Source: Aeromicrobium panaciterrae
GTDB taxonomy: Bacteria > Actinomycetota > Actinomycetes > Propionibacteriales > Nocardioidaceae
Assembly: GCF_031457275.1 (NCBI RefSeq)
Contig: NZ_JAVDWH010000001.1
Coordinates: 1,550,001 to 1,614,000 of the forward strand
Direction: 5' to 3'
Length of the DNA: 64,000 nt
Shown here: positions 8,456 to 18,082 of the stretch, piece after piece
Numbering within the stretch: the first letter of the stretch is position 1
Layout: every line of letters starts with the position of its first letter
Notes under the pieces: generated by a model
Databases searched by the model: none
Seen by the model: only the letters and a program-made list of their open reading frames with translations
Told to the model about the DNA's origin: nothing
Position numbers and translations under genes: made by a program

Positions 8456-11115
8456 TGTTGACCGCTGAGATTCGCCGACGATTCCTCGCGCACTTCGAGA
8501 ACGCCGGACACACCGCGGTGCCCTCTGCCCCTTTGCTGTTCGACGACCCCAACCTGCTGTTCGTCAACGCCGGCATGGTGCCGTTCAAGCCCTACTTCTT
8601 GGGCCAGGAGACTCCGCTGTGGGACCGCGCCGTCAGCGTGCAGAAGTGCGTGCGTACCGGTGACATCGAAGAGGTCGGCAAGACGACTCGTCACGGCACG
8701 TTCTTTCAGATGTGCGGCAATTTCTCGTTCGGCGACTACTTCAAGGCCGGCGCGATCGAGTTCGCCTGGACACTGATCACCGGCTCGGTCGACGACGGTG
8801 GCTTTGGCTTCGATCCCGACAAAGTTTGGGTCACGGTGCTGCACTCCGATGACGAAGCACGCCAGCTCTGGAAGGACATTGCCGGCCTGCCCGACGAACG
8901 CATCCAGAGCCGCGGTTTGCTCGACAACTACTGGCAGATGGGCGTACCCGGTCCCGGCGGTCCGGCCAGCGAGATCTACATCGACCGCGGTCCCGAGTTC
9001 GGCCCCGACGGCGGACCCATCGTCGACGAGGACCGCTTCCTGGAGATCTGGAACCTCGTGTTCATGCAGGAAGAGATCACCAACGTCACAGCCAAGGACA
9101 AGTTCGACGTCGTTGGTCCGCTCCCACAGGAGAACATCGACACCGGTATGGGCCTTGAGCGGGTCGCCTACCTCCTGCAGGGCAAGACCAACATGTACGA
9201 GATCGACGAGGTCTTCCCGGTCATTGAGAAGGCTTCGGAGATCACCGGCCGCAAGTACGGCGCTGACCCAATCGACGACGTACGTTTCCGCGTGATCGCT
9301 GACCACGTGCGTAGCGGCCTGATGCTGATGGGCGATGGCGTGACTCCGGGCAACGAGGCACGCGGCTACGTGCTGCGTCGTCTGCTCCGTCGTGCTGTGC
9401 GCTCGATGCGCCTGCTCGGTTATGAAGACCCGGCGTTGCCGCAGCTCCTCCCGGTCAGCCTCGACCGCATGAAGGCGTCGTACCCCGAGCTGGAGGCCGA
9501 CTTCCCACGCATCGAGAAGATTGCGTACGCCGAAGAGGATGCTTTCCGACAGACGCTCGGCAAGGGCACCCAGATCTTTGAGTCGGCTGCCTCGGCGATC
9601 AAGAACACCGGAGGCAGCTCGCTGCCCGGCGACCAGGCTTTCGCACTGCACGACACGTACGGATTCCCGATCGACCTGACCCTCGAAATGGCCGCGGAGC
9701 AGGGCCTGACCGTCGATGAAGATGGCTTCCGCGCACTCATGACTGAGCAGCGCGCCCGAGCCAAGGCCGATGCAAAGTCCAAGAAGGGTGCCCACGCCGA
9801 CACCTCGATCTACCGCTCGACACTCGACGCCGGTGGCCCGACCGAGTGGCTGGCCTACTCGACGCTGACCACAGAGTCGCGCGTTCTCGCGCTGCTCGCC
9901 GAAGGCGTCGACGTACCTGCGATCTCTGCCGGCACGGTCGGCGAAGTCGTTCTCGATCGGACCCCGTTCTACGCCGAGTCGGGTGGCCAGAGCGCCGACG
10001 CCGGACACATCACGTGGGATGGCGGTCGCGCTGAGGTGCTCGACGTTCAGCGTCCCGTACGAGGTCTCGTCGTTCACCAGGTCCGCGTGCTCGAAGGTGA
10101 GCTGACGCGCGACCAGAACGTTGAAGCTGCTGTTGATCCTGAGTGGCGTCTCGGCGCGCGTCAGGCGCACTCCGGTACGCACGTCGTGCACGCTGCGCTT
10201 CGCGAGGTGCTTGGCCCCACGGCTCTCCAGGCTGGTTCGTACAACAGGCCCGGCTACCTGCGACTCGACTACGGCTGGAGCGGCGCACTGTCGCCCGATC
10301 AGCTGCACGGTGTCGAAGAGGCTTCCAACCGCGCTCTGCGTGCAGATCTGCCCGTCACGGCTCAGACCATGTCGCTGCAGGAGGCTCGTGACTTCGGTGC
10401 TCTCGCGCTGTTCGGCGAGACGTACGGCGAGGACGTCCGCGTCGTCGAGATCGGCGGCCCTTGGTCGCGTGAGCTCTGCGGTGGCACGCACGTCGATCGT
10501 TCGTCGCAGATCGGCACGGTCGTCATCACCTCCGACGGATCCGTCGGAGCAGGCAACCGTCGCATTGAGGCGCTGACCGGCATCGAAGGCTTCGACTACC
10601 TCGCCCGCGAGCGTGACGTCGTACGCCAGCTGACCGACATCCTCAAGGCTCAGCCCGGCGAAGTGCCAGGTCGCGTCCAGGACCTTCTCGAGCGACTCAA
10701 GACCGCTGAGAAGGCTGTCGAGAGCGCCAAGGCAGCCCAGCTGCTCGGTGCCGCAGGTGACATCGCCTCGGCCGCCAAGGACGTCAACGGCGTCGCGTAC
10801 GTCGGCCACCGCGCTGAGGGAGCCAACGGCGGCGACGTCCGTACGCTCGCCCTCGACATTCGCGGACGCATGCCCAAGGACAAGCCGGCTGTGGTCGTCG
10901 TGATCGGTACTGCCGATGACAAGCCGTCGACGGTAGTTGCGCTCAACGAGGCCGCGCAGGCCAAGGGGCTCAGCGCCAACACGTTCGTCGGACTGGTCGG
11001 CGAGAAGCTCGGCGGACGGGGCGGCGGCAAGGCCGATGTCGCACAGGGTGGCGGCACAGACGTGTCGGCTATCCCCGCGGCCCTGGCAGCCGTTGAGGGC
11101 GCCCTAGGTGCCTGA
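8455..11115 (+). CDS. alaS: alanine--tRNA ligase
   Basis: Alanyl-tRNA synthetase, 886 residues, full length. The aminoacylation domain begins with MLTAEIRRRFLAHFENAGH. The editing domain carries the zinc ligands HSGTH and CGGTHV, as in the free-standing AlaX editing proteins. A coiled-coil linker and the C-terminal DHHA1 domain (LGGRGGGKADVAQGGGTD) close the protein. It charges tRNA-Ala and clears Ser/Gly-tRNA-Ala. The ATG overlaps the previous stop (TGATG) and the stop overlaps the ruvX GTG by eight bases. Confidence 0.98.
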   Translation: MLTAEIRRRFLAHFENAGHTAVPSAPLLFDDPNLLFVNAGMVPFKPYFLGQETPLWDRAVSVQKCVRTGDIEEVGKTTRHGTFFQMCGNFSFGDYFKAGAIEFAWTLITGSVDDGGFGFDPDKVWVTVLHSDDEARQLWKDIAGLPDERIQSRGLLDNYWQMGVPGPGGPASEIYIDRGPEFGPDGGPIVDEDRFLEIWNLVFMQEEITNVTAKDKFDVVGPLPQENIDTGMGLERVAYLLQGKTNMYEIDEVFPVIEKASEITGRKYGADPIDDVRFRVIADHVRSGLMLMGDGVTPGNEARGYVLRRLLRRAVRSMRLLGYEDPALPQLLPVSLDRMKASYPELEADFPRIEKIAYAEEDAFRQTLGKGTQIFESAASAIKNTGGSSLPGDQAFALHDTYGFPIDLTLEMAAEQGLTVDEDGFRALMTEQRARAKADAKSKKGAHADTSIYRSTLDAGGPTEWLAYSTLTTESRVLALLAEGVDVPAISAGTVGEVVLDRTPFYAESGGQSADAGHITWDGGRAEVLDVQRPVRGLVVHQVRVLEGELTRDQNVEAAVDPEWRLGARQAHSGTHVVHAALREVLGPTALQAGSYNRPGYLRLDYGWSGALSPDQLHGVEEASNRALRADLPVTAQTMSLQEARDFGALALFGETYGEDVRVVEIGGPWSRELCGGTHVDRSSQIGTVVITSDGSVGAGNRRIEALTGIEGFDYLARERDVVRQLTDILKAQPGEVPGRVQDLLERLKTAEKAVESAKAAQLLGAAGDIASAAKDVNGVAYVGHRAEGANGGDVRTLALDIRGRMPKDKPAVVVVIGTADDKPSTVVALNEAAQAKGLSANTFVGLVGEKLGGRGGGKADVAQGGGTDVSAIPAALAAVEGALGA

Positions 11116-11578
11116 GTTCCGCCGCGGACGGCGCATCGGCATCGATGTCGGAGACGTGCGGATCGGCGTTGCCGTCTGTGACCCCGACGGAATGCTCGCG
11201 ACGCCTGTCGAAACAGTTGCCGCCGGTCCTGATGCGATTGGGCGGCTCGCAGAGCTCGTCCACGAGTACGACGCGATCGAGTGCGTTGTCGGTATGCCGA
11301 TCGGATTGTCGGGCCTGGAAGGCCCGGCGGCGCTGAAGGTCAGGGCGTTCTGCGCCGAACTTCTCGAAGCGATCGCCCCAGTGTCCATCCGGCTCTTTGA
11401 CGAGAGGATGTCTACGATGACTGCGGAGAGTCTGCTCAGAGAACGTGGACGATCCGGAAGCTCGAGGAGGAAAGTCATCGACCAGGCAGCTGCCACCGTG
11501 ATTCTCCAGACGGCACTGGATTCCGAGCGGACCCGAGGGTCTGCGCCCGGCGAGACACTAGTGAGGACGCATGGCTGA
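11108..11578 (+). CDS. ruvX: RuvX/YqgF Holliday junction resolvase-like protein
   Basis: A 156-residue RNase-H-fold protein of the YqgF family. The family signature RIGIDVGDVRIGVAVCD holds the first catalytic aspartate, VVGMPIGLSG is the second conserved block, and DERMSTMTAESLL the third. Known family roles are Holliday-junction resolution and 16S rRNA 5'-end processing. GTG start at 11108 inside the alaS end; the stop lies eight bases inside mltG. alaS-ruvX-mltG-aroE is a conserved actinobacterial run. Confidence 0.93.
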   Translation: MPEFRRGRRIGIDVGDVRIGVAVCDPDGMLATPVETVAAGPDAIGRLAELVHEYDAIECVVGMPIGLSGLEGPAALKVRAFCAELLEAIAPVSIRLFDERMSTMTAESLLRERGRSGSSRRKVIDQAAATVILQTALDSERTRGSAPGETLVRTHG

Positions 11579-12707
11579 CGGCGGACTGGACATGATGACC
11601 GGCGGACCGTCTGGCCCCGGCCGGCGCCGCGCTGCGGCACCCCCCAGGAAGCCTTGGGGGCGTCGCATCGTCACGCTGCTGGTCCTTCTTGCTGTTCTGT
11701 TCGGTGGTTACAAGGTCGCCGGCAAGGCGATGGATTTCTTCGGTGGTCCCGCCGATTACCCCGGCCAGGGCACCGGCAGCGTTGTCGTCGAGATCCCCAG
11801 CGGCGCAAACGGCCAGCAGATCGCCAACATTCTCAAAGAAGCCGATGTGGTCAAGAGCGCTGAGGCGTTCTACCAGTTGAGCCTCAACGACTCCCGCTTC
11901 CAGGCCGTTCAGGCCGGCTTCTTCAAGCTCCGCAAGCACATGTCCGCTGAGTGGGCCATGCGTGAGCTCACAGACCGCAACAACCGGGTCGAAGGCAAGG
12001 TCACGATCCCTGAAGGTGCGCGCGTCACGACGATCATCACGATCATCGCCAAGAGCACCGACATCTCGAAGAAGAACGTCGAAGCAGCCCTCGACAAGCC
12101 TCAGTCGCTTGGTCTGCCCGCAGAAGCCAACAACAACCCCGAGGGCTTCCTCTACCCAGCGACGTACGAAGTGCCGCCCGGGTCGACCGCGACCAGCTTG
12201 CTCAAGCAGATGGTCAAGAAGACGGTCGACGTCGAGAAGGAGCTTGATCTCGCGTCCCGCGCCGACGCGATCGGCATGACACCGGTCGAGGTCATGACGC
12301 TGGCCAGCATCCTCGAGTACGAAGCCAACCGCGACGAGGACTACCCGAAGGTCGCTCGTGTGTTCCTCAATCGTCTTGACCAGGGCATTGCGCTCCAGTC
12401 CGATGCGACTGTCGCGTACGCCAACGGCATCACCGGCGACGTATGGACGACTCCTGAGCAGCGCGACAACCCGTCGGAGTACAACACGTACGAGCACCAA
12501 GGCCTGCCACCTGGACCCATCGGTGCTGCTGGCAAGAAGACCATCGAAGCGGTCCTCAACCCGGCAGACGGCGACTGGCTCTACTTCGTGCCGGACTACG
12601 AAAACAACACCACGGTCTTCAGCAACAACCTCGCCGACCACGAACGGGCGGCCGAGCGGTTGCGCGAGTGGTGCCGTAGCTCCAAAGACACCGACGACAT
12701 CTGCTGA
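11571..12707 (+). CDS. mltG: endolytic murein transglycosylase
   Basis: MltG (YceG) cuts nascent peptidoglycan strands at the membrane and so sets glycan chain length. The 378-residue protein has a short cytosolic basic N-terminus, one membrane helix (about residues 27-47, IVTLLVLLAVLFGGYK), a LysM-like region and the catalytic domain. The catalytic region is ASILEYEANRDEDYPKVA, whose glutamate in ILE corresponds to the family's catalytic Glu, followed by VFLNRLDQGIALQSDATVAY and NTYEHQGLPPGPI. The ATG lies eight bases inside ruvX and the stop overlaps aroE by one base. Confidence 0.95.
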   Translation: MADGGLDMMTGGPSGPGRRRAAAPPRKPWGRRIVTLLVLLAVLFGGYKVAGKAMDFFGGPADYPGQGTGSVVVEIPSGANGQQIANILKEADVVKSAEAFYQLSLNDSRFQAVQAGFFKLRKHMSAEWAMRELTDRNNRVEGKVTIPEGARVTTIITIIAKSTDISKKNVEAALDKPQSLGLPAEANNNPEGFLYPATYEVPPGSTATSLLKQMVKKTVDVEKELDLASRADAIGMTPVEVMTLASILEYEANRDEDYPKVARVFLNRLDQGIALQSDATVAYANGITGDVWTTPEQRDNPSEYNTYEHQGLPPGPIGAAGKKTIEAVLNPADGDWLYFVPDYENNTTVFSNNLADHERAAERLREWCRSSKDTDDIC

Positions 12708-13504
12708 TGCGTTGCGCCGTCATCGGGTCGCCGATAGCCCACTCGCTGTCGCCGGCAATGCACCGCGCTGCGTACGCGGAACTGGGTCTCGACTGGACCT
12801 ATGAAGCCGTGCTCGTTGAAGAGGACGGTCTGCAGGAGTTCCTGAGCTCGCTTGGCGATGATGTTCGGGGGCTGTCGGTCACGGCGCCGCTCAAGAGGCG
12901 CCTCGCCGAGCTCGTCGAGCCGGACGGGGGACCGCCCCTGGGAGTGGTCAACACCGTCGTGATCGATGACGGCATGCCGAGCACCTACAACACCGACGTC
13001 CCCGGCGCAGTCTCAGCGCTGGCCGAACGAGGCATCACCAACCTGATGACGGCTCGCATCCTCGGCGGTGGCGCCACAGCCGCGTCGGTTGCGTACGCGC
13101 TCTCGACGATCGGGGTGACACAGGTCGAGTTCGTCGTACGGGATCCGGCTCGAGCCGCTGCCGCAGTCGACATCGCCACGACGGCAGGCATGGCCGCATC
13201 CGCACGCAAGCTCGACGAACCGCTGCTCGATCGCGTCGACCTGCTGGTTTCCACAGTCCCGGCTGACGTCGCCAACGGACAGGTTCATGAGCTCGTCGCA
13301 GCATCGCGCGCTGTGTTCGACGTCGTGTACGACCCGTGGCCGTCCCACCTCATCGAGGTCGCGGTCGAAGCGGATCTGCCGCACGTCACCGGAATCGACC
13401 TGCTCGCGCATCAGGCCGCGCTTCAGGTCGAATTGATGACCGGGGATTCGGTCGATCCACAGCTGCTGCGCGAAGCAGCGTTGGGTGAGCTCGGCTCTCG
13501 CTAG
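12707..13504 (+). CDS. aroE: shikimate dehydrogenase
   Basis: Reduces 3-dehydroshikimate to shikimate with NADPH. The 265-residue protein shows the substrate motif GSPIAHSLSPAMH, the catalytic lysine in SVTAPLKRR, the conserved aspartate in NTDVPG, and a nucleotide-binding glycine loop LGGGATAAS. It is the last gene of the alaS-ruvX-mltG-aroE run and starts the aromatic-pathway section continued by aroC, aroK and aroB. The TAG stop forms part of a TAGTGT -10 for the following gene. Confidence 0.95.
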   Translation: MRCAVIGSPIAHSLSPAMHRAAYAELGLDWTYEAVLVEEDGLQEFLSSLGDDVRGLSVTAPLKRRLAELVEPDGGPPLGVVNTVVIDDGMPSTYNTDVPGAVSALAERGITNLMTARILGGGATAASVAYALSTIGVTQVEFVVRDPARAAAAVDIATTAGMAASARKLDEPLLDRVDLLVSTVPADVANGQVHELVAASRAVFDVVYDPWPSHLIEVAVEADLPHVTGIDLLAHQAALQVELMTGDSVDPQLLREAALGELGSR

Positions 13505-13507
13505 TGT
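13502..13507 (+). promoter_or_regulatory. -10 element of the prepilin peptidase gene, containing the aroE stop
   Basis: TAGTGT, seven bases before the GTG at 13515; the first three bases are the aroE stop codon. Confidence 0.5.
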
Positions 13508-13514
13508 TCCGAGC

Positions 13515-14198
13515 GTGACCATCGCTCTCGCTGCCTTCGCTGCCGCCATGCTCGGCGCGGCCGGCCCTTGGGTGCTTCGTCGCATACCGGAGCCGGAGGA
13601 GCCCGCCGAGGACAAGGTTCCGTACGCCCAGCTGGCCGATGCGCGAGGACTGTCCGTCGGTCTCGCCATTGCTGCGGCGCTGATGGCTGGTCTCGTCGCC
13701 TGGCGGATCGATCGACCCGAGCTCGTGCCGGTCTGGGTGTTGATTGCTGGCGTCGGATCGTGGCTGACCTACATCGACTGGCGCACCAAGCTGCTGCCGT
13801 TTGTGATCGTCGCCCCGGCCTATCTCGCGACTCTGCTTCTTGTCGGCCTGGGTGCGTTGCTCTTGAAGGAATCAGAGGTGTTCACCCGAGCCCTCGTCGC
13901 CAACATCGTCGTCTACGTGATCTTTCGGGTCCTCTATTGGATCGGCGGCCGGTTCTTCGGCGGCGCATTCGGCTATGGCGACGTACGGCTGTCGGGAGTC
14001 CTCGCGCTTGCCCTCGGAGCTCTTGGCGGGAGTGCTGTTTTCGTCGGTATGTACTCGGGTTTCATCCTCGGCGCAGTGTTCGGCGTCATCCTGTCTCGGC
14101 TCAAGATTGTCGACGCGAGGGGCTACGCATTCGGTCCCTACATGGTTGCCGGAGCCGTGATCGGCGCCGCGTGGGGTTCCTTGATTTACCCGGTTTGA
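13515..14198 (+). CDS. prepilin peptidase (A24 family)
   Basis: A 227-residue polytopic membrane protein of the type IV prepilin leader peptidase family. The two catalytic aspartates are in TYIDWRTKLLP and in the signature GYGDVRLSG. About six to seven membrane helices can be seen. The N-terminal zinc/methylase cysteine domain of PilD is absent, as in the short actinobacterial form. No pilin or secretion genes lie nearby, so its substrate would be a tad/pil system elsewhere. The GTG at 13515 is chosen for leaderless spacing to TAGTGT; a GTG at 13485 inside aroE is also in frame. The same gene lies near aroE/aroC in mycobacteria. Confidence 0.88.
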   Translation: MTIALAAFAAAMLGAAGPWVLRRIPEPEEPAEDKVPYAQLADARGLSVGLAIAAALMAGLVAWRIDRPELVPVWVLIAGVGSWLTYIDWRTKLLPFVIVAPAYLATLLLVGLGALLLKESEVFTRALVANIVVYVIFRVLYWIGGRFFGGAFGYGDVRLSGVLALALGALGGSAVFVGMYSGFILGAVFGVILSRLKIVDARGYAFGPYMVAGAVIGAAWGSLIYPV

Positions 14199-14229
14199 AT
14201 GCCTGACGTTCGTTGCAGGTGGGGCGTGG

Positions 14230-14235
14230 GAGAAT
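14230..14235 (+). promoter_or_regulatory. possible -10 element of aroC, leaderless spacing
   Basis: GAGAAT (four of six consensus bases) ends seven bases before the aroC ATG at 14243. It is weaker than the TANNNT elements but has the same spacing. Confidence 0.35.
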
Positions 14236-14242
14236 TGTCGAC

Positions 14243-15421
14243 ATGCTCCGTTGGCTCACAGCTGGTGAATCGCACGGCCCCGCGTTGGTGGCTGTGCTCG
14301 AAGGTCTGCCCGCAGGGGTGGAGGTCACCAGCAAGGACATCCAGGCGGCGCTTGCTCGTCGCCGGTTGGGCCACGGCCGCGGCGCCCGTATGGCGTTCGA
14401 GGCCGATGAGCTCGAGCTGGTGGGCGGCATCCGTCACGGCGTGACGATGGGCAGCCCGATCGCCCTGCGTATCGGCAACAGCGAATGGCCCAAATGGGAG
14501 CAGGTCATGTCGGCCGATCCGGTCGACTCCGAGATCCTCGACGGGCTCAAGCGCAATGCGCCGCTGACCCGCCCGCGCCCGGGCCACGCAGACCTCGCCG
14601 GTATGCAGAAGTACGGCTTCGACGAAGCCCGCCCCATTCTTGAGCGCGCCAGTGCCCGCGAGACCGCTGCACGAGTCGCCCTGGGCGAGATTGCCGCGCA
14701 GTTCATCGAGCAGACCACCGGCGCCAAGATCGTGTCGCATGTCGTCGAGCTCGGCACCGTACGCGCGCCCGCCGGCGTGATCCCGAGCCACAGCGACGTC
14801 GAATCGCTCGACGCCGACCCCGTACGTTGCTTCGACCCTGCGACGAGCGACGCGATGGTTGCCGAGATCGATGCAGCCCACAAGGACGGCGACACCCTGG
14901 GTGGCGTCGTCGAGGTGATCGTCGAAGGTCTGCCTCCGGGACTCGGATCGCACACCCATTGGGACAAGCGGCTTGATGGCCGTTTGGCAGCGGCTCTCAT
15001 GGGCATTCAGGCCATCAAGGGCGTTGAGCTCGGCGACGGCTTCGAGCTCGCTCGCACACGCGGCTCGCTCGCACACGACGAAATCGTTCCTACCGACGAA
15101 GGCATCCGCCGCGTCTCGGGCCGCGCAGGTGGCACCGAGGGCGGTATGACGACGGGCGAGATCCTCCGCGTACGCGCTGCGATGAAGCCCATCGCGACAG
15201 TCCCCAAGGCCCTGCGCACGATCGACGTCGAGACCGGCGAAGAAGCGCGCGCCCACCACCAGCGTTCGGACGTGTGCGCTGTTCCGGCGGCCGGCATCGT
15301 CGCCGAAGCAATGGTTGCGCTGGTTGTCGCCGACGCGATCATCGAGAAGTTCGGTGGCGACGCAGTCGAGGAGACCAAGCGCAACGTCGAGGGCTACCTC
15401 GCCAACCTGAGGCACCGTTGA
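14243..15421 (+). CDS. aroC: chorismate synthase
   Basis: Converts EPSP to chorismate with reduced FMN. The 392-residue protein has the family signatures [14 protein letters not shown] at the N-terminus, [15 protein letters not shown], and [14 protein letters not shown] followed by [12 protein letters not shown]. The ATG at 14243 begins exactly at the family N-terminus ([12 protein letters not shown]); the frame is open upstream to 14213 but without homology. The stop overlaps the aroK TTG (TTGA), coupling aroC, aroK and aroB. Confidence 0.97.
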   Translation: MLRWLTAGESHGPALVAVLEGLPAGVEVTSKDIQAALARRRLGHGRGARMAFEADELELVGGIRHGVTMGSPIALRIGNSEWPKWEQVMSADPVDSEILDGLKRNAPLTRPRPGHADLAGMQKYGFDEARPILERASARETAARVALGEIAAQFIEQTTGAKIVSHVVELGTVRAPAGVIPSHSDVESLDADPVRCFDPATSDAMVAEIDAAHKDGDTLGGVVEVIVEGLPPGLGSHTHWDKRLDGRLAAALMGIQAIKGVELGDGFELARTRGSLAHDEIVPTDEGIRRVSGRAGGTEGGMTTGEILRVRAAMKPIATVPKALRTIDVETGEEARAHHQRSDVCAVPAAGIVAEAMVALVVADAIIEKFGGDAVEETKRNVEGYLANLRHR

Positions 15422-15927
15422 GCCCGGTCGCCGTATTCGTCGGACCGCCCGGAGCTGGCAAGAGCACCGTGGCGGAGATCGTCGGTCAACGCCTCGGCGT
15501 CGACGTACGTGACACCGATCAGGACGTCGAGGCTGGCGAAGGCGTCAGCGTCCAAGACATCTTCATCGACCAAGGCGAGGCGCACTTCCGTGTGCTCGAG
15601 GAGAAGGCCGTCGCTTCTGCGCTGGCCGAACACGACGGTGTCGTGAGCCTGGGCGGGGGAGCTGTCCTCAGTCCCGCCAGCCGCGCCGCGTTGGCCGGCC
15701 ATCGGGTGATCTTCCTCGACGTCGGGCTCGCAGCCGCCATCCGACGCGTCGGTATGAACTCAGGTCGCCCGCTGCTGCTCGGCAACGTACGTACGCAGCT
15801 CAAAAACTTGCTTGACCAGCGACGTGTGCTTTACCGCGACGTCGCACGGTTCACGATCGAGACAGACGATCTCGACGCCACCCAGGTCGCCGACCAGGCG
15901 ATCGCACTGATCGAGGACGACCGATGA
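15418..15927 (+). CDS. aroK: shikimate kinase
   Basis: Phosphorylates shikimate at the 3-hydroxyl. The 169-residue P-loop kinase has Walker [10 protein letters not shown], the shikimate-binding DTDQDVE, the GGG motif SLGGGAVLS and a lid segment [11 protein letters not shown] place the start at the TTG 15418, which overlaps the aroC stop as TTGA. The frame is open much further upstream inside aroC, but the family homology begins here and no better ATG or GTG lies between. The stop overlaps aroB (ATGA). Confidence 0.92.
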   Translation: MSPVAVFVGPPGAGKSTVAEIVGQRLGVDVRDTDQDVEAGEGVSVQDIFIDQGEAHFRVLEEKAVASALAEHDGVVSLGGGAVLSPASRAALAGHRVIFLDVGLAAAIRRVGMNSGRPLLLGNVRTQLKNLLDQRRVLYRDVARFTIETDDLDATQVADQAIALIEDDR

Positions 15928-17018
15928 CGACGCGGCTCACCGTGCCCACTGACCACCCGTACGACGTGGTGATCGGCAATGGCGTTCACGAGGAGCTCCG
16001 CGGGCTCATCGGTTACGGACGGGGCGTACTCCGTGTCGCGATCATCCACGCACCAGCGATGCGCGAGCAGGCCGAGCAGCTGCGCAAGCCGCTCGTTGCG
16101 GACTCACTCGACGTTCACCTCATCGAGGTGCCGGACAGCGAGCAGGCCAAGACGGCCGACGTTCTCTCGTTCTGCTGGAAGGTTCTCGGCGAACTCGGCT
16201 TCACCCGTTCGGATGTCATCGTCGGCCTTGGTGGCGGCGCCACCACTGACCTCGCTGGCTTCGTGGCTGCGAGCTGGCTGCGCGGCGTGCGGTTCGTCAA
16301 CGTGCCGACGACAGTGCTCGGCATGGTCGACGCTGCCGTTGGTGGCAAGACCGGCATCAACACCCCAGAAGGCAAGAACCTCGTTGGCGCGTTCCACGAG
16401 CCAGCCGGCGTGCTCTGCGATCTCGATGTCCTGGGCTCGCTGCCCGCCGCCGAGCTGCGCAGCGGTCTTGCCGAGATCGTGAAGTGCGGGTTCATCGCCG
16501 ATCCGACGATCCTTGAGCTGATCGAAGCCGCTCCTGAAGCCGTCTCCGACGCGACCTCGCCGATCGTTGCCGAGCTCATCACCAAGGGCATCGCCGTCAA
16601 GGCGCGCGCCGTCGCTGGTGACCTGCGCGAGACAGCAGGTGGAGCCGAGATCGGTCGCGAAGCGCTCAACTATGGGCACACCTTCGGTCACGCAGTCGAA
16701 CGCTTTGAGGGCTACCGCATCCGTCATGGCGAGGCCATCTCGATCGGTATGGTCTACGTCGCCGAGATCGCACACCGTTCGGGCCTCATCGACGACGAAC
16801 TGTTGGCACGTCACCGCTCGATCCTGACGACACTCGGATTGCCGACGACGTACCGACCGGGCATTTGGGAAGCGCTGTCGGCGACGATGCGCGTCGACAA
16901 GAAGACCCGTGGCGATCAGCTGCGCTTCGTCGTCCTGGATGGGCTCGCATCGCCAGTGATTCTCGCTGGCCCTGACGAGTCGTTGATCTTCGACGCCTAC
17001 CGGGCCATCTCGGAATGA
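15924..17018 (+). CDS. aroB: 3-dehydroquinate synthase
   Basis: NAD- and metal-dependent enzyme that closes the ring of DAHP to 3-dehydroquinate. The 364-residue protein carries LGGGATTDLAGFVAASWLRG, PTTVLGMVDAAVGGKTGIN, and the metal ligands in LNYGHTFGHAVE. It overlaps aroK in front and pepQ behind by four bases each. In mycobacteria aroQ/aroD follows aroB; here it is absent from the cluster, so 3-dehydroquinase must be encoded elsewhere. Confidence 0.97.
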   Translation: MTTRLTVPTDHPYDVVIGNGVHEELRGLIGYGRGVLRVAIIHAPAMREQAEQLRKPLVADSLDVHLIEVPDSEQAKTADVLSFCWKVLGELGFTRSDVIVGLGGGATTDLAGFVAASWLRGVRFVNVPTTVLGMVDAAVGGKTGINTPEGKNLVGAFHEPAGVLCDLDVLGSLPAAELRSGLAEIVKCGFIADPTILELIEAAPEAVSDATSPIVAELITKGIAVKARAVAGDLRETAGGAEIGREALNYGHTFGHAVERFEGYRIRHGEAISIGMVYVAEIAHRSGLIDDELLARHRSILTTLGLPTTYRPGIWEALSATMRVDKKTRGDQLRFVVLDGLASPVILAGPDESLIFDAYRAISE

Positions 17019-18082
17019 CAACCGCTGATCGTCGCGAACGGCTGGTTGCGGCACTCGGCGACCGTGGACTCGACGGCCTCTTCGTCACCACGCTGGTCAA
17101 TGTCCGCTATCTGACGGGTTTCACCGGCTCCAACGGCGCATTGCTGGTCCCGCGCGAAGGCGCGCCGGTTTTCTTCACCGACGGTCGCTACCGCGACCAG
17201 GCAGCCAAGGAGCTGCCCGACGTCGAGCACGTCATCGACCGGGACCTCGCGGGCGCAGCGTCGCCGCGTATGGGCTCGGGGACCTGGGGAGTGGAGACCC
17301 ACACGCTCAGCGTCGATGGACACGCCAACCTCACCTCGCTGGCGCCCGGCGCCACGCTGGCGCCAGCCGGGCGAGTCGTTGAGGAACTCAGACTCGTCAA
17401 GGACGAAGAAGAGATCGACCGCCTGCGTGCGGCATGTCGCATCTCGACCGAGGCGCTCGATGGTCTGCTCGCCGGACCACTGGTCGGTCGTACGGAGCGT
17501 GAGATCGCTCGCGACCTCGAGAACCGCATGCTCGATCTCGGCGCCGAGGCGATCGCCTTCGAAACGATCCTCGCGACCGGCGAAAACTCAGCGATCCCGC
17601 ACCACAGCCCTACTGACCGAGTACTCGGCTCGGGCGAGTTCATGAAGGCAGACTTCGGCGCTCGGGTTGCCGGCTATCACGCCGACTGCACTCGTACGGT
17701 CGTCATCGGCAAGGCTGACGACTGGCAGCGCGAGATCTACGGCGCTGTCCAGGCCTCGCAGGCGGCAGGACTGGATCACTTCCGAGAAGGCGCAAAAGTG
17801 TCCGACTCAGACGACGCCGCGAGGGCCTCGTTGGACGCTGCCGGATGGCTCCACGCCTTCACGACAGGGCTCGGACATGGCGTCGGCCTCGAGATACACG
17901 AGGACCCGTTCATCGCCGCGCGAAACACCGGTAAACTGGTCAGTCGCACCGTCCTCACGATGGAGCCGGGCATCTACGTTCCGGGTCGTGGGGGAGTGCG
18001 AATCGAAGACACCGTCCTCGTGACCACGGGAGCCCCCGAGGTACTCACCACGATGACCAAAGACCTCATGGAGATCGGCTGA
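17015..18082 (+). CDS. pepQ: M24 family aminopeptidase (Xaa-Pro peptidase)
   Basis: A 355-residue cytosolic metallopeptidase of the pita-bread fold, with an N-terminal creatinase-like domain (about 1-125) and the C-terminal M24 domain. The five metal ligands can be placed: Asp in [14 protein letters not shown] (both aspartates), His in [12 protein letters not shown], Glu in [10 protein letters not shown] and Glu in [10 protein letters not shown]. The family cleaves X-Pro bonds. The gene precedes efp in many actinobacteria, which is notable because EF-P relieves ribosome stalling at polyproline. Both ends overlap neighbours (ATGA, TGATG). Confidence 0.93.
   Translation: MTTADRRERLVAALGDRGLDGLFVTTLVNVRYLTGFTGSNGALLVPREGAPVFFTDGRYRDQAAKELPDVEHVIDRDLAGAASPRMGSGTWGVETHTLSVDGHANLTSLAPGATLAPAGRVVEELRLVKDEEEIDRLRAACRISTEALDGLLAGPLVGRTEREIARDLENRMLDLGAEAIAFETILATGENSAIPHHSPTDRVLGSGEFMKADFGARVAGYHADCTRTVVIGKADDWQREIYGAVQASQAAGLDHFREGAKVSDSDDAARASLDAAGWLHAFTTGLGHGVGLEIHEDPFIAARNTGKLVSRTVLTMEPGIYVPGRGGVRIEDTVLVTTGAPEVLTTMTKDLMEIG

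Noticed and set aside
8419-10809. 796-codon open frame on the minus strand across alaS
   Set aside because: It is the exact antisense of alaS; long antisense frames arise from the third-position GC bias. No homology-like motifs or ribosome binding site.
13485-13514. Earlier GTG start of the prepilin peptidase
   Set aside because: It lies within aroE without a ribosome binding site; the GTG at 13515 has leaderless spacing to TAGTGT.
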